Notes: generated by a model not told the origin, from the letters alone. Counted from the stretch's first letter, positions 1-7,533 are shown. The stretch: 64,000 nt of DNA from Cupriavidus plantarum (GCF_905397285.1 NZ_CAJPUX010000001.1:62001-126000), one strand, 5' to 3'. Made by a program: numbers and translations.

Positions 1-1398
1 CACCGACCAGATCGGATTGACCTTGTACAGCAAGCCCGCCGAAGCGCTGCCCGCATTGAACGTGCGCTCCGCATCGGCAAACCGGTCGCTGCCATTCGCA
101 CTGGCCTTGACCGTGGTGTGGTCGAGCCGCCCGCCGAGATTGAGCTTGAGATCGCCCGACGCCGTCAGCGGCAACTCCTCGAAGACGAACACGGCGGCGT
201 TGTCGGTCCGCGTGCTCGGCACGAACGCTTCCTCGCCCAGCGCGGAGAAGTCCGTGTGGCCGAACTGCGTGCCGATCACGCCCGTCATGTTGCCGATCTT
301 GCCGTGCTTGGCTTCGAGCCGCGCGTCCCAGCCATGGCTCTTGAACGTGGTGCCGGTCTCGCCGTCCTCGATCTCGCGATGCTCGTAATCGGTATAGCTG
401 AAGTTACCCTTGACCGATTCGATGATGCCGCCCGTGGCGTTGCTCAGGTTGCGCGCCTCGCCGGCGACGCCGAAGCGGTCCTGCCGCATCTTGATGCGCG
501 CATCGGCCTCGGCGGGCGTACCGTAGTCGTTGCGATACGTCGAGTAGTCCGCGCCGATGAAGCCGTCAGCCCACGTGTACGAGCCACCGAGCGCGCCGCC
601 TTCCTGATGCGCGTTCGTGTTCGGGATATGGCCGTAGCTCTCCGTCTCCCCTTCGGGCAGCGGTTGCGTGGCGCGCGCATTCCCGCTGCGCGCGAAGCCT
701 GGAATCTTCAGGTCGCTGGTCTGCCGCACGAACGCATCGGCATGCACCGCGAACTTGCCATTGCCCGCCTCGATCAGGCCGCTGGCATTGCGGCCCTTGT
801 CGCCGCCAATGGTTCCGCTCGAATCGACCGCGCCGGAGACGCCCGTGATCGGGTCCTTCGGAATGCGGTTGTCGATGACGTTGACCACACCGCCGAGCGC
901 GTTGCCGCCATACATCAGCGCCGCGGGCCCGCGCACGACCTCGATGCTCTCCGCCACGAGCGGATCGATGGGCACCGCGTGATCGTAGGACAGCGTGGAA
1001 GCGTCGATCGTGGAGCCGCCGTTCTGCAGCACCTTGATGCGGTCCGCATCGAGCCCGCGGATGATCGGACGGCTCGCGTTAGGACCGAAGTAGCTCGACG
1101 ACACGCCGGGCAGGGTGTTCAGCGTCTCGCCGAGCGTGCTGTCCGCGCGCACGGTCAGCGCATCGCCGCCGAGCGTGGAGACGGGCGCCACAAGGTCGTT
1201 GAGATCGCTACCCAGCGGATTGGCCGTGACGACCACCGGCTTCAGCACCTGCGGCGCCGGTGCGGGCGCGGCATCCTGCCCGAACGCATGCGCGGACACG
1301 GCCAGCGCGGCGACCGCCGCAACCGGTTTGAGGGGGGTGAGGTGAGACTTGCGCGCGGACAGGCGGCGCGCGCGCGGAAACTTGTTCTTGTGAGACAT
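1..1398 (-). CDS. TonB-dependent outer-membrane receptor, ZnuD-like (3' part outside window)
   Basis: The reading frame runs from an ATG at 1398 to the window edge without a stop, 466 codons, so the C-terminal barrel is missing. A basic N-terminus and hydrophobic stretch ending near AHAFGQ look like a signal peptide. A plug domain follows, with the TonB-box-like stretch KPVVVTANP, then RPIIRGLDADRIKVLQNG and VVRGPAALMYGGNALGGVVN, typical of plug domains. Later segments such as HGWDARLEAKHG and DFSALGEEAFVPSTRT are familiar from the ZnuD-type zinc receptor group. The neighbouring zinc GTPases and Zur-like repressor support zinc import across the outer membrane, but substrate is inferred from context and family resemblance only. 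A perfect inverted repeat lies 54-72 bases upstream of the start. Confidence 0.85.
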   Translation of the reverse strand, partial: MSHKNKFPRARRLSARKSHLTPLKPVAAVAALAVSAHAFGQDAAPAPAPQVLKPVVVTANPLGSDLNDLVAPVSTLGGDALTVRADSTLGETLNTLPGVSSSYFGPNASRPIIRGLDADRIKVLQNGGSTIDASTLSYDHAVPIDPLVAESIEVVRGPAALMYGGNALGGVVNVIDNRIPKDPITGVSGAVDSSGTIGGDKGRNASGLIEAGNGKFAVHADAFVRQTSDLKIPGFARSGNARATQPLPEGETESYGHIPNTNAHQEGGALGGSYTWADGFIGADYSTYRNDYGTPAEADARIKMRQDRFGVAGEARNLSNATGGIIESVKGNFSYTDYEHREIEDGETGTTFKSHGWDARLEAKHGKIGNMTGVIGTQFGHTDFSALGEEAFVPSTRTDNAAVFVFEELPLTASGDLKLNLGGRLDHTTVKASANGSDRFADAERTFNAGSASAGLLYKVNPIWSV

Positions 1399-1451
1399 GG
1401 CTCGCGATTCGGGTGTTGCGACACGCCCGTGGCACGACGCATGCCGCCGCG

Positions 1452-1470
1452 CGCGTCATGCTATGACGCG
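1452..1470. promoter_or_regulatory. Perfect 8-3-8 inverted repeat upstream of the TonB receptor, candidate operator
   Basis: Arms CGCGTCAT (1452-1459) and ATGACGCG (1463-1470) are exact complements around the spacer GCT. The site lies about 55 bases upstream of the receptor start, where a repressor would be expected to act. It does not match the GCAA-N5-TTGC pattern seen near the first COG0523 gene and the Zur-like gene, so the binding protein is unknown. Confidence 0.4.
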
Positions 1471-1565
1471 GGGCAACTGCGCAATGCACACGTGACCGTG
1501 CACGCGGAATGACACATGGGATGGCCGGAACCCGGGCGCGGCGCAAGGCCGCGGACCGTGACGGG

Positions 1566-2003
1566 TCAGACGAACGCGAGCGGCGCCGGTGGGGCGCGCG
1601 AATGGAAGGGATGACGGGCGGGAAGATCGGGCCAGCGCCACGCGAGCGCGGAGGGCTTGACGGGCTTGCCGAAACGCAGCGCGGGCAGCGCCACGGTGCC
1701 GACATGCGTGTCCGCCACGGTCGCGCCGTCGAACAGCACGCACGAGTGCGCCCCGAGCTTCAGCGCCAGCGGATGGAAGTGGGTGTCCGGCGTGGCATCG
1801 GCGGACGCGGTGGGCGCACGGACCGTGCTATCTCCTTGCCCATGCACGGCAGCGGCGAGGATCGGCGCGTTGAGCAGCCCGCCGTGCACGACGCGGTGCA
1901 CGACGCCCGCCTGCTGCGCGAGCAGCAGGCACAGCACCAGCCACAGCGCGGTCCAGAGACCGAGCCCGCTATGGCGCATGCGAGACAGCAGCTCAGTGCG
2001 CAT
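1566..2003 (-). CDS. Small membrane protein, DUF2946-like, next to zinc GTPase
   Basis: The 145-residue protein begins with an arginine-containing N-terminus and one strong hydrophobic segment (about residues 11-30, rich in Leu, Trp and Ala), followed by a soluble part with scattered histidines (HRVVHG near the membrane segment, then THFHPLALKLGAHSCVLFDG). The ATG at 2003 overlaps the 3' end of the upstream COG0523 gene by 11 bases, so the two are almost certainly co-translated. Size and the HRVVH-type motif recall DUF2946 proteins, often found beside metal-uptake genes, but I am not certain of the family. Role unknown; metal-linked function is inferred from context. A longer frame upstream lies inside the His-codon-rich end of the neighbour and is not coding. 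Confidence 0.65.
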   Translation of the reverse strand: MRTELLSRMRHSGLGLWTALWLVLCLLLAQQAGVVHRVVHGGLLNAPILAAAVHGQGDSTVRAPTASADATPDTHFHPLALKLGAHSCVLFDGATVADTHVGTVALPALRFGKPVKPSALAWRWPDLPARHPFHSRAPPAPLAFV

Positions 2004-3159
2004 GTCCGCAGCCGCACTGATCGTCATGATCGTGATCGTGCCCATGATCGCCGTGATCATGGTCGTGATCATCGGCCCACGAGGGGAACGGGTCGGCATA
2101 CGCTGCCCAGGCATCGGGACCCGCCGCCATCTCGTCGTCGTTCAGCAGGCACGCGTCGAGCAACGCCACCAACGCGTCCGCGTCGAGCTCGCGCCCGATC
2201 AGTACAAGTTCCTGCCGGCGATCGCCGAATGGCCCTTCCATCTCGGCTTCGATCTCCGCGCGCGCATCGGCATCGTGCGGCCAGTCCCCGGCGTCGAGCG
2301 CGGACCACCACGCGCCGGCGCCGCCGGGGCGGCAGACGCCCCCGGCCTGCGCCCACTCGCCCGCGACATCCATGCGCGTGGCGAGCCAGAACAGGCCCTT
2401 GGAGCGCAGCACGTCGCCATGCTCGCGCATCCATTCGGTATGGATCAGATCGGCAAACCGTTGCGGGTGGAACGGACGGCGGCGCCGGTACACGCAGGCG
2501 CCAATGCCATCTGCGGCGGGCAGCGGCTTGCCGCGCAGCGCCAGCTGCCATCCCGAGTTCGAGAAGGTCGTATCGACGTCGAAGCGGCCCGTGTCCAGCA
2601 TGCGCGCGGCCGGCACCGCGCCGCGCACGCTCTCGACGAGTTCCGCCCGCGGATTGAGCGCGCGAACGAGTGCCCGCGCGCGGGCCAGCGTCTCGGCATC
2701 CGCCTCGTCGATATGGTTGAGCACGAGGACGTCGCAGCCTTCGATCTGCTCCACGAGCACATCGACGACCGTGCGGTCATCCTCGCCGGCTTCCACGAGG
2801 CCGCGATCGGCGAGGAAGTCGGCGTCGTGCCAGTCGCGCAGCAGCGTGGCGGCATCCACGACCGTGACGAGCGTATCGAGCCGGTAACCTGCTTCCGCCA
2901 CGCCATCGTGCCCGTGGGCATCTTCGAACGCGAAGAGCTCGGCAATCGCGATCGGCTCGGCGGTGGCATCCGTTTCGACGATCACCGCATCGTGCCCGCC
3001 CTCGCGCGCCACGCGCCCGATATCGGCCAGCAGATCGGGACCGTCGACGAGCGCCGCTACGCGCCTGCCATCGGCATGCGCGCGGACGTGGTCGAGCAGG
3101 GCGGTCTTGCCGGCGCCGGAGAATCCGGACAACACGGTGACGGGCAGGCGTTCGGCCAT
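1993..3159 (-). CDS. COG0523 (CobW/ZNG1-type) GTPase lacking the CxCC motif
   Basis: The 388-residue protein opens with a Walker A motif GFSGAGKT at residues 12-19 and has VIVETDATAEPIAIAE and VLNHIDEADAE in the places of the Walker B-like and NKxD-like elements. COG0523 GTPases normally carry NGCICC between these, the metal site of the family. Here that stretch is shortened and no CxCC is present. The C-terminus is a dense Asp/His tail followed by QCGCGHAH, so a metal-binding function is probably kept there. It precedes and overlaps the small membrane protein. The ATG at 3159 is chosen because it places the Walker loop at the family's usual distance from the start; the upstream open frame is not conserved-looking. 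Probable zinc chaperone or zinc-storage paralogue, inferred from family and neighbours. Confidence 0.85.
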   Translation of the reverse strand: MAERLPVTVLSGFSGAGKTALLDHVRAHADGRRVAALVDGPDLLADIGRVAREGGHDAVIVETDATAEPIAIAELFAFEDAHGHDGVAEAGYRLDTLVTVVDAATLLRDWHDADFLADRGLVEAGEDDRTVVDVLVEQIEGCDVLVLNHIDEADAETLARARALVRALNPRAELVESVRGAVPAARMLDTGRFDVDTTFSNSGWQLALRGKPLPAADGIGACVYRRRRPFHPQRFADLIHTEWMREHGDVLRSKGLFWLATRMDVAGEWAQAGGVCRPGGAGAWWSALDAGDWPHDADARAEIEAEMEGPFGDRRQELVLIGRELDADALVALLDACLLNDDEMAAGPDAWAAYADPFPSWADDHDHDHGDHGHDHDHDDQCGCGHAH

Positions 3160-3172
3160 GGCGCTATCGTTA

Positions 3173-3191
3173 GTTGCAACAAGGTTGCGAC
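3173..3191. promoter_or_regulatory. 8-3-8 inverted repeat upstream of COG0523 gene, candidate Zur operator
   Basis: GTTGCAAC (3173-3180), spacer AAG, GTTGCGAC (3184-3191) form an inverted repeat with one mismatch, 14 bases upstream of the ATG. Its core GCAA-N5-TTGC recurs in front of the Zur-like gene (6109-6121). Short AT-richer palindromes of about this size are typical Fur/Zur sites; assignment to Zur is inference. Confidence 0.4.
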
Positions 3192-3288
3192 TGTAACAGA
3201 AAGGCCGCGGTGCCGACAATCGCACGCGGCGCTTCCTCATGGTAGGCCGTGGCAATGCGGCGACAAAGGAGCGGGGCGCCAAAAGACA

Positions 3289-3314
3289 AACGGCCCGGAG
3301 GGGTCCGGGCCGTT
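3289..3314 (-). terminator. Intrinsic terminator of dksA
   Basis: Perfect 11-base arms AACGGCCCGGA (3289-3299) and TCCGGGCCGTT (3304-3314) enclose GGGG. On the minus strand the stem is followed by TTTGTCTTTT, a good U-rich tract, 22 bases after the dksA stop. Confidence 0.85.
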
Positions 3315-3335
3315 GGCGTCGCAATCCGGGAGGGC

Positions 3336-4022
3336 TCAGTCCCCGAACAGCTTCTGGCGCAGCTCGCGGCGCTGCTGCGCTTCGAGCGAGAGCGTCGCCG
3401 TCGGACGGGCCAGCAGGCGCGGCACGCCGATCGGCTCGCCCGTCTCCTCGCACCAGCCGTAATCGCCGGACTCGATGCGCTGCAGCGACTGCTCGACCTT
3501 CTTCAGCAGCTTGCGCTCGCGATCGCGCGTGCGCAGTTCGAGCGCATGCTCTTCCTCGATGGTCGCGCGATCCGCGGGATCCGGCACGATGACCGTTTCG
3601 CGCAGGTGTTCCGTGGTCTGGTCGGCGTTCTTGAGAATTTCGTCGCGAAGCTGCTCAAGGCGATTCTTGAAGAAGGCCAACTGCGCCTCGTTCATGTAAT
3701 CCTTGTCGCTCATCTTCAGGATTTCAGCTTCAGTCAGAAGTTTGTTGCTGCTCATGGTTGCTGCTGATTCTCTTGTTGATGCGACCGGCGGCGTCTCCGT
3801 CCGCTCGGGTGCGGTGGCCGCCCGCTTGCGCGGTGCGGTCGTTTCACTCTGGCTGGCTGCAGTCTTGCTGCTTCGCGTGCCTCCCTTGGCCTCCCCCGCC
3901 TCGGCCTGCGCCGTACTGCCACGTGGAGTCGGCGCGGCCTTCGCAGGCTGCGCCTTTGGTGTCGCTGCCGCGGCAGTAACTGTCTTGCTGCGGCTTTCCT
4001 TGGTTTTTGTTGCGGCTGTCAT
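3336..4022 (-). CDS. dksA: RNA polymerase-binding transcription factor DksA, cysteine-poor form
   Basis: The protein is 228 residues from the ATG at 4022. Residues 1-90 are a low-complexity Ala/Thr/Lys/Pro extension; the DksA core starts about residue 90 (an alternative ATG there, at 3755, would give a minimal protein). The coiled-coil tip motif DPADRA (residues 148-153) needed for action in the RNA polymerase secondary channel is present, and the C-terminal globular part contains the recognisable GEPIGVPRLLARPTATL. The zinc finger is degraded: of the expected C-x2-C-x17-C-x2-C only Cys191 remains, with Thr194, Ser212 and Ala215 at the other positions. Such forms are known to work without zinc (DksA2 type). 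With ppGpp it would tune stable RNA and biosynthetic promoters. It has its own leader and terminator. Confidence 0.93.
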   Translation of the reverse strand: MTAATKTKESRSKTVTAAAATPKAQPAKAAPTPRGSTAQAEAGEAKGGTRSSKTAASQSETTAPRKRAATAPERTETPPVASTRESAATMSSNKLLTEAEILKMSDKDYMNEAQLAFFKNRLEQLRDEILKNADQTTEHLRETVIVPDPADRATIEEEHALELRTRDRERKLLKKVEQSLQRIESGDYGWCEETGEPIGVPRLLARPTATLSLEAQQRRELRQKLFGD

Positions 4023-4407
4023 GGGGACACCTCTCTCTCGCGTCGGTAAGTGACGAACGTATCGCTGACGAACGTAGCACTGCGGTAACACGGCGCGAGC
4101 CGGGTGGTGCCCCACGGCGGAAGGCGGTCTCCGCACGAAGCACTGCGACCGCACCTGCAGGCGGCCCGCCTCGTGTAGACGACGACCCGCCGCCCTGCCG
4201 ATACGGGACGCGCACGTGCGTCGCCCGTATCAAATCCGGCTTATTGTACTTGAACAAATTTTTCGGAGATATGGGAGAAAGCCGGACAAGACCACAGGAT
4301 TTTTCCTGATCACCGTCTCACGATATGTGACGCGACAGGCGAAAAAGAAAAAAGGGGGCCTCGCCAACGGCGAAGCCCCCCCATCGGTGGGTGCCGAACC
4401 GGCCCGA
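4023..4407. other. 385-base gene-free stretch: dksA leader/promoter and downstream end of second COG0523 gene
   Basis: Read on the minus strand, a -10-like TACAAT occupies 4248-4243. Just downstream is an imperfect nested palindrome, outer arms GATACGGG (4200-4207) and CCCGTATC (4224-4231), inner CGCACGTGCG (4211-4220), so the dksA transcript would begin with a hairpin and carry a leader of roughly 210 bases. An 11-base direct repeat TGACGAACGTA occurs at 4051-4061 and 4066-4076. At 4341-4380 is the terminator of the upstream COG0523 gene. No convincing open frame is seen. Confidence 0.5.
4341..4380 (-). terminator. Intrinsic terminator of the zur-COG0523 operon
   Basis: A GC-rich hairpin at 4354-4380 (GGGGGC/GCCCCC outer pairs, TCGCC/GGCGA inner pairs, loop AAC) is followed on the minus strand by a long T tract interrupted once (4341-4353). 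It starts 28 bases after the stop at 4408. Confidence 0.85.
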
Positions 4408-5475
4408 TCAGGCCAGGCAGCTCTCCAGGCCCTTCAGGATCGCCTCCTGAGGCAGATCCACGCCGATGAAGACCATCTTGGTGACCGGCGTCTCGTCGCC
4501 CCACTTGGCGCCGATATCGCTGCCCATCAACTGGTGCACGCCCTGGAACACGACCTTGCGGTCCACGCCTTCCATATAGAGCACGCCCTTGTAGCGCAGC
4601 AGCTTTTCGCCGTAGACCGAGAGAATGCCCGACAGGAATTCCTCGAGCTTGCCATAGTGGAACGGCTTGTCGCTGCGGAAGACGAACGACTTGATGCGGT
4701 CGGTGTGGTGATGATGATGGTGGTGGTCGTGCGCGTGACCGTGATCGTGGCCATGGTCGTGACCACAGTGCTCGTCGTGCACGTGGCCATGGTCATGGTC
4801 GTGGTCGTGGTCGTCCGTGCGCAGGAACTCCGGATCGATCTCGAGCTTCTCGTTGAGGTTGAAGCCGCGCAGGTCGAAGATCGTCTCGATCGGGGCTTCA
4901 CCGAAATGCGCGGTGCGGATCGGCGCGCGCGGGTTCATATGGAGCAGGCGATGGCGCAGGTCGGCCACTTCCTTCTCTTCGACGAGGTCCGCCTTGGTGA
5001 TGAAGATCGCATCGGCAAAGCCGACCTGGCGCTGCACCTCTTCCTGCTTGTCGAGCTGCATGTTCGCGTGCTTCGCGTCGACGAGGGTGATGACCGCGTC
5101 GAGCAGATACCGCGCGGCAATCTCTTCGTCCATGAAGAACGTCTGCGCGACAGGGCCCGGATTCGCCACGCCCGTGGTCTCGATGACCACGCGGTCGAAG
5201 TCGAACTCGCCCGCATCGCGGCGCGTGAGCAGGTCGGAGAGCGCCTGCACGAGGTCGCCACGGATCGTGCAGCAGATGCAGCCATTGCTCATCTGCACGA
5301 TCTGTTCGCGGCCGTCCTGCACGAGGATCTCGTTGTCGATGTTCTCCTCGCCGAATTCGTTCTCGATCACGGCGATCTTCATGCCGTGCTGTTCGTTGAG
5401 AATTCGCTTCAGCAGCGTGGTCTTGCCGCTGCCGAGAAAGCCGGTCAGGATCGTGACCGGGATCATTTTGGACAT
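4408..5475 (-). CDS. COG0523 (CobW/ZNG1-type) GTPase with canonical CxCC and His-rich loop
   Basis: The 355-residue protein has Walker A GFLGSGKT at residues 12-19, the family metal motif CICC at 66-69 in SNGCICCTIR, VVIETTGVANP, and a guanine-specificity motif TKAD. Between the GTPase domain and the C-terminal CobW_C domain lies a loop of about 40 residues (around 220-260) made mostly of His and Asp, ending in a run of seven histidines. These features mark a zinc metallochaperone of the ZNG1/ZigA/YeiR kind. The start at 5475 is preceded by GGAG. It lies 46 bases downstream of the Zur-like repressor gene on the same strand and ends at a strong terminator, so the two probably form an operon derepressed by zinc lack. 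Confidence 0.92.
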   Translation of the reverse strand: MSKMIPVTILTGFLGSGKTTLLKRILNEQHGMKIAVIENEFGEENIDNEILVQDGREQIVQMSNGCICCTIRGDLVQALSDLLTRRDAGEFDFDRVVIETTGVANPGPVAQTFFMDEEIAARYLLDAVITLVDAKHANMQLDKQEEVQRQVGFADAIFITKADLVEEKEVADLRHRLLHMNPRAPIRTAHFGEAPIETIFDLRGFNLNEKLEIDPEFLRTDDHDHDHDHGHVHDEHCGHDHGHDHGHAHDHHHHHHHTDRIKSFVFRSDKPFHYGKLEEFLSGILSVYGEKLLRYKGVLYMEGVDRKVVFQGVHQLMGSDIGAKWGDETPVTKMVFIGVDLPQEAILKGLESCLA

Positions 5476-5521
5476 GTTGTTCTCCGAGTCCGATAGCAAA
5501 AAATAGGAGAGGTCCGCGGCC

Positions 5522-6085
5522 TCAGTGCGAATGGCCCGACGGCGTGGCCGTGCCCGCGTCGTGCCGCTTGCCGCATTCCGCGCAGATGCCATTGACCGTC
5601 AGCTCGACGTGCTCGACGGCGAAACCGCTGGGCACCTTCGGCGTTGCCACGCGCGGCGGCGCGCCGGCCGCTTCGAGGCAATAGGTGCGGTCGCACCGCG
5701 TGCAATGGAAGTGGCTGTGCTGGCGGTGCACCTGCGCGCGCGCGGCCTCGTGCTCGACGAGGCTGAAGCGGAAGACGCGGTCGTTGCCGGCGCGCTTCTG
5801 CGCGATGCCCTGCTCGACCAGCCAGTCGAGCACGCGGTAGACCGTCACGCGGTCCACGCCGGCTTCGGCGGGGAGGGTATCGATCACGGCCTGATGCGTC
5901 ATCGCCTCGCCGCTGCCGATGAGGCACGCGAGGATCGCCACGCGCGGCTGCGTGACGCGCGCGCCCAGCAGGCGGAGGCGCTCCTGCGCGGCGTCGTGCG
6001 GGGCGGCTTCCTGCCCGGACGGAACGGGCGGCTGTGGCGTGGGGGACGACATAAGACGCGAAGTGGGACGGGTCATGCGGTTCAT
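5522..6085 (-). CDS. zur: Fur-family zinc uptake regulator (Zur-like)
   Basis: The 187-residue protein has a winged-helix DNA-binding half with VTQPRVAILACL and the recognition-helix stretch VDRVTVYRVLDWL, then a dimerisation half with HSHFHCTRC and CAEC, the two CxxC pairs of the structural zinc site, and a His-rich tail ending GHSH. Assignment as Zur and not Fur or PerR rests on the adjacent zinc GTPases and ZnuD-like receptor. The true start is uncertain: ATGs at 6085, 6076 and 6052 all lack a clear Shine-Dalgarno, and the last gives a protein closer to the usual family length. A GCAA-N5-TTGC half-palindrome at 6109-6121 suggests autoregulation. Confidence 0.85.
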   Translation of the reverse strand: MNRMTRPTSRLMSSPTPQPPVPSGQEAAPHDAAQERLRLLGARVTQPRVAILACLIGSGEAMTHQAVIDTLPAEAGVDRVTVYRVLDWLVEQGIAQKRAGNDRVFRFSLVEHEAARAQVHRQHSHFHCTRCDRTYCLEAAGAPPRVATPKVPSGFAVEHVELTVNGICAECGKRHDAGTATPSGHSH

Positions 6086-6410
6086 TTAACCATACGCCCC
6101 CCTTCGATGCAATTGAGTTGCGGAAGCGGTCCACCCGCGCATCATGCGCGCCTCATGCGGAACGATGCCGGCAGATGTGCGTTTCTCGCGGGTTAACCCC
6201 GCTATCTGCGCGTTGTTCGCGGCAGCTAACATCCACTCCCGGCCTCGCCTGTACGCGGGGCTGGTGGCCGCCTTCCACCCATACATTTTGCCGATGGTCA
6301 CTCGTGCCGCTCCCATATGGATCGCACGACCGGAAAGATCCGCAACCACGCGGGCGTCCGACGGCAAACGGCGGTCTCAGAGGCACTGGCAGGGAATACA
6401 GGAGAGCATG
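6086..6410. other. 325-base divergent intergenic region between zur and the Bug receptor gene
   Basis: GCAATTGAGTTGC at 6109-6121 lies 24-36 bases upstream of the zur ATG at 6085 and is a candidate Zur site. A perfect ten-base palindrome GGGTTAACCC sits at 6190-6199 within GCGGGTTAACCCCGC. No convincing -35/-10 pair or further gene is seen. Confidence 0.4.
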
Positions 6411-7397
6411 ATGAAACGAGTTGCAGTACATTTCGCGGCCGTGCTGGCAGTTGCCGGCGCGGTAGCTTCGACGGGTGCATACGCGCAGGATTTTCCGGGC
6501 AGCAAGCCCGTCCAGGCAGTGGTGCCGTTCGCGGCCGGTGGCCCGACCGACAAGGTCTCCCGTGAACTCACGGCGATCATGTCCAAGCACCTGGGCACGA
6601 CGATCGTGATCGAAAACCTCGGTGGCGCCGGCGGCACGATCGGCGCCAAGAAGGTGGTGCAGGCCAAGAACGATGGCTACACCATCCTGATCCACCATAT
6701 CGGCATGTCCACGGCGCCGGCGCTGTACCGGAACCTCGGCTTCGACCCGCTCAAGGACTTCGAGATGGTCGGCGAGATCGCCGACGTCCCGATGGTGATG
6801 GTCGGCAACAAGAACCTGCCGCCCGCGACGTTCAAGGAACTGCTGCCGTACGTGAAGGCCAACGCGAGCAAGCTGTCGCTGGCCAACGCCGGTATCGGCT
6901 CGGCCTCGCACCTGTGCGGCCTGCTGTTCCAGAGCGCGATCCAGACCGAACTGACCACCGTGCCTTACAAGGGCACCGCGCCCGCGCTGACCGACGTGCT
7001 CGGCGGCCAGGTCAACCTGATGTGCGACCAGACGACCAACATCGCCGGCCAGTTGAAGGCGGGCGCGCTGAAGCCGTACGCGGCCATGCAGCAGCGTCGC
7101 GTGGAAGCGTTCAAGGACATCCCGACCGCGGCCGAACAGGGCCTGCCGGGCGTGGAGGTAAAGATCTGGCACGCGATGTACGCGCCGAAGGGCACGCCCA
7201 AGCCGGTGATCGACAAACTGTCGGCCGCGCTGCAGAAGTCGGTGGCCGATCCGACGTTCCGCGCCAAGATGGCGGAACTCGGCGCCGAGGCCGTGCCGGC
7301 CCAGCGTGCCACGCCGGAATCGCTGCGCACGTTCCTCGCGTCGGAAATCGACAAGTGGACGCCGGTGATCAAGAAGGCCGGCGTGTATGCTGACTGA
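6411..7397 (+). CDS. Bug/TctC-type tripartite tricarboxylate transporter substrate-binding protein
   Basis: The 328-residue periplasmic protein has a clear Sec signal peptide (MKRV, hydrophobic core, AYAQD), then FPGSKPVQAVVPFAAGGPTDKVSR, the N-terminal signature of Bug receptors. ENLGGAGGTIGA, IGSASHLCG and VPYKGTAPALTDVLGGQV are the usual ligand-pocket and domain-hinge segments. Members bind carboxylates or amides for TctAB permeases. No tctA or tctB lies nearby, so it is one of the orphan receptors common in Cupriavidus and Bordetella; the ligand is unknown. Start choice: two ATGs in tandem (6408, 6411); the GGAG at 6401-6404 is better spaced for 6411. Confidence 0.9.
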   Translation: MKRVAVHFAAVLAVAGAVASTGAYAQDFPGSKPVQAVVPFAAGGPTDKVSRELTAIMSKHLGTTIVIENLGGAGGTIGAKKVVQAKNDGYTILIHHIGMSTAPALYRNLGFDPLKDFEMVGEIADVPMVMVGNKNLPPATFKELLPYVKANASKLSLANAGIGSASHLCGLLFQSAIQTELTTVPYKGTAPALTDVLGGQVNLMCDQTTNIAGQLKAGALKPYAAMQQRRVEAFKDIPTAAEQGLPGVEVKIWHAMYAPKGTPKPVIDKLSAALQKSVADPTFRAKMAELGAEAVPAQRATPESLRTFLASEIDKWTPVIKKAGVYAD

Positions 7398-7460
7398 TTG
7401 CGCCCACTGATTGCGCCCCCTCTGATTGCGCCCCATCTGATTGCGCCGACCGATTGGCGC
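7394..7460 (+). repeat. Four exact 11-bp direct repeats spanning the Bug gene stop codon
   Basis: CTGATTGCGCC occurs at 7394-7404, 7407-7417, 7422-7432 and 7437-7447, with a decayed fifth copy (CCGATTGGCGC) at 7450-7460. Spacing is 13-15 bases. The first copy contains the TGA stop of the receptor gene. It looks like local slippage expansion between the gene and its terminator. Confidence 0.8.
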
Positions 7461-7476
7461 ATCACCGATGTCCGAA

Positions 7477-7508
7477 AAGGCCGTGCCGCGAGGCGCGGCC
7501 TTTTTTTT
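7477..7508 (+). terminator. Intrinsic terminator after Bug receptor gene
   Basis: AAGGCCGTGCC (7477-7487) pairs with GGCGCGGCCTT (7492-7502) around GCGA, followed by an unbroken T run to 7508. Confidence 0.9.
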
Positions 7509-7533
7509 GTGCCTATATTGGGTGTTTCGCGCC

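Noticed and set aside
1509-3462. Overlapping plus-strand frames opposite the first COG0523 gene.
   Set aside because: Arginine/histidine-rich shadow frames; the minus-strand GTPase is clear.
4680-4830. CAT/CAC-rich short-repeat tract inside the second COG0523 gene, resembling a microsatellite or CRISPR-like repeat.
   Set aside because: It encodes the in-frame His/Asp loop of a metallochaperone, with no regular repeat-spacer pattern.
4216-5496. Plus-strand frame with Val/Met-rich repeats opposite the His-rich COG0523 gene.
   Set aside because: The apparent repeats are the complement of the His/Asp codons.
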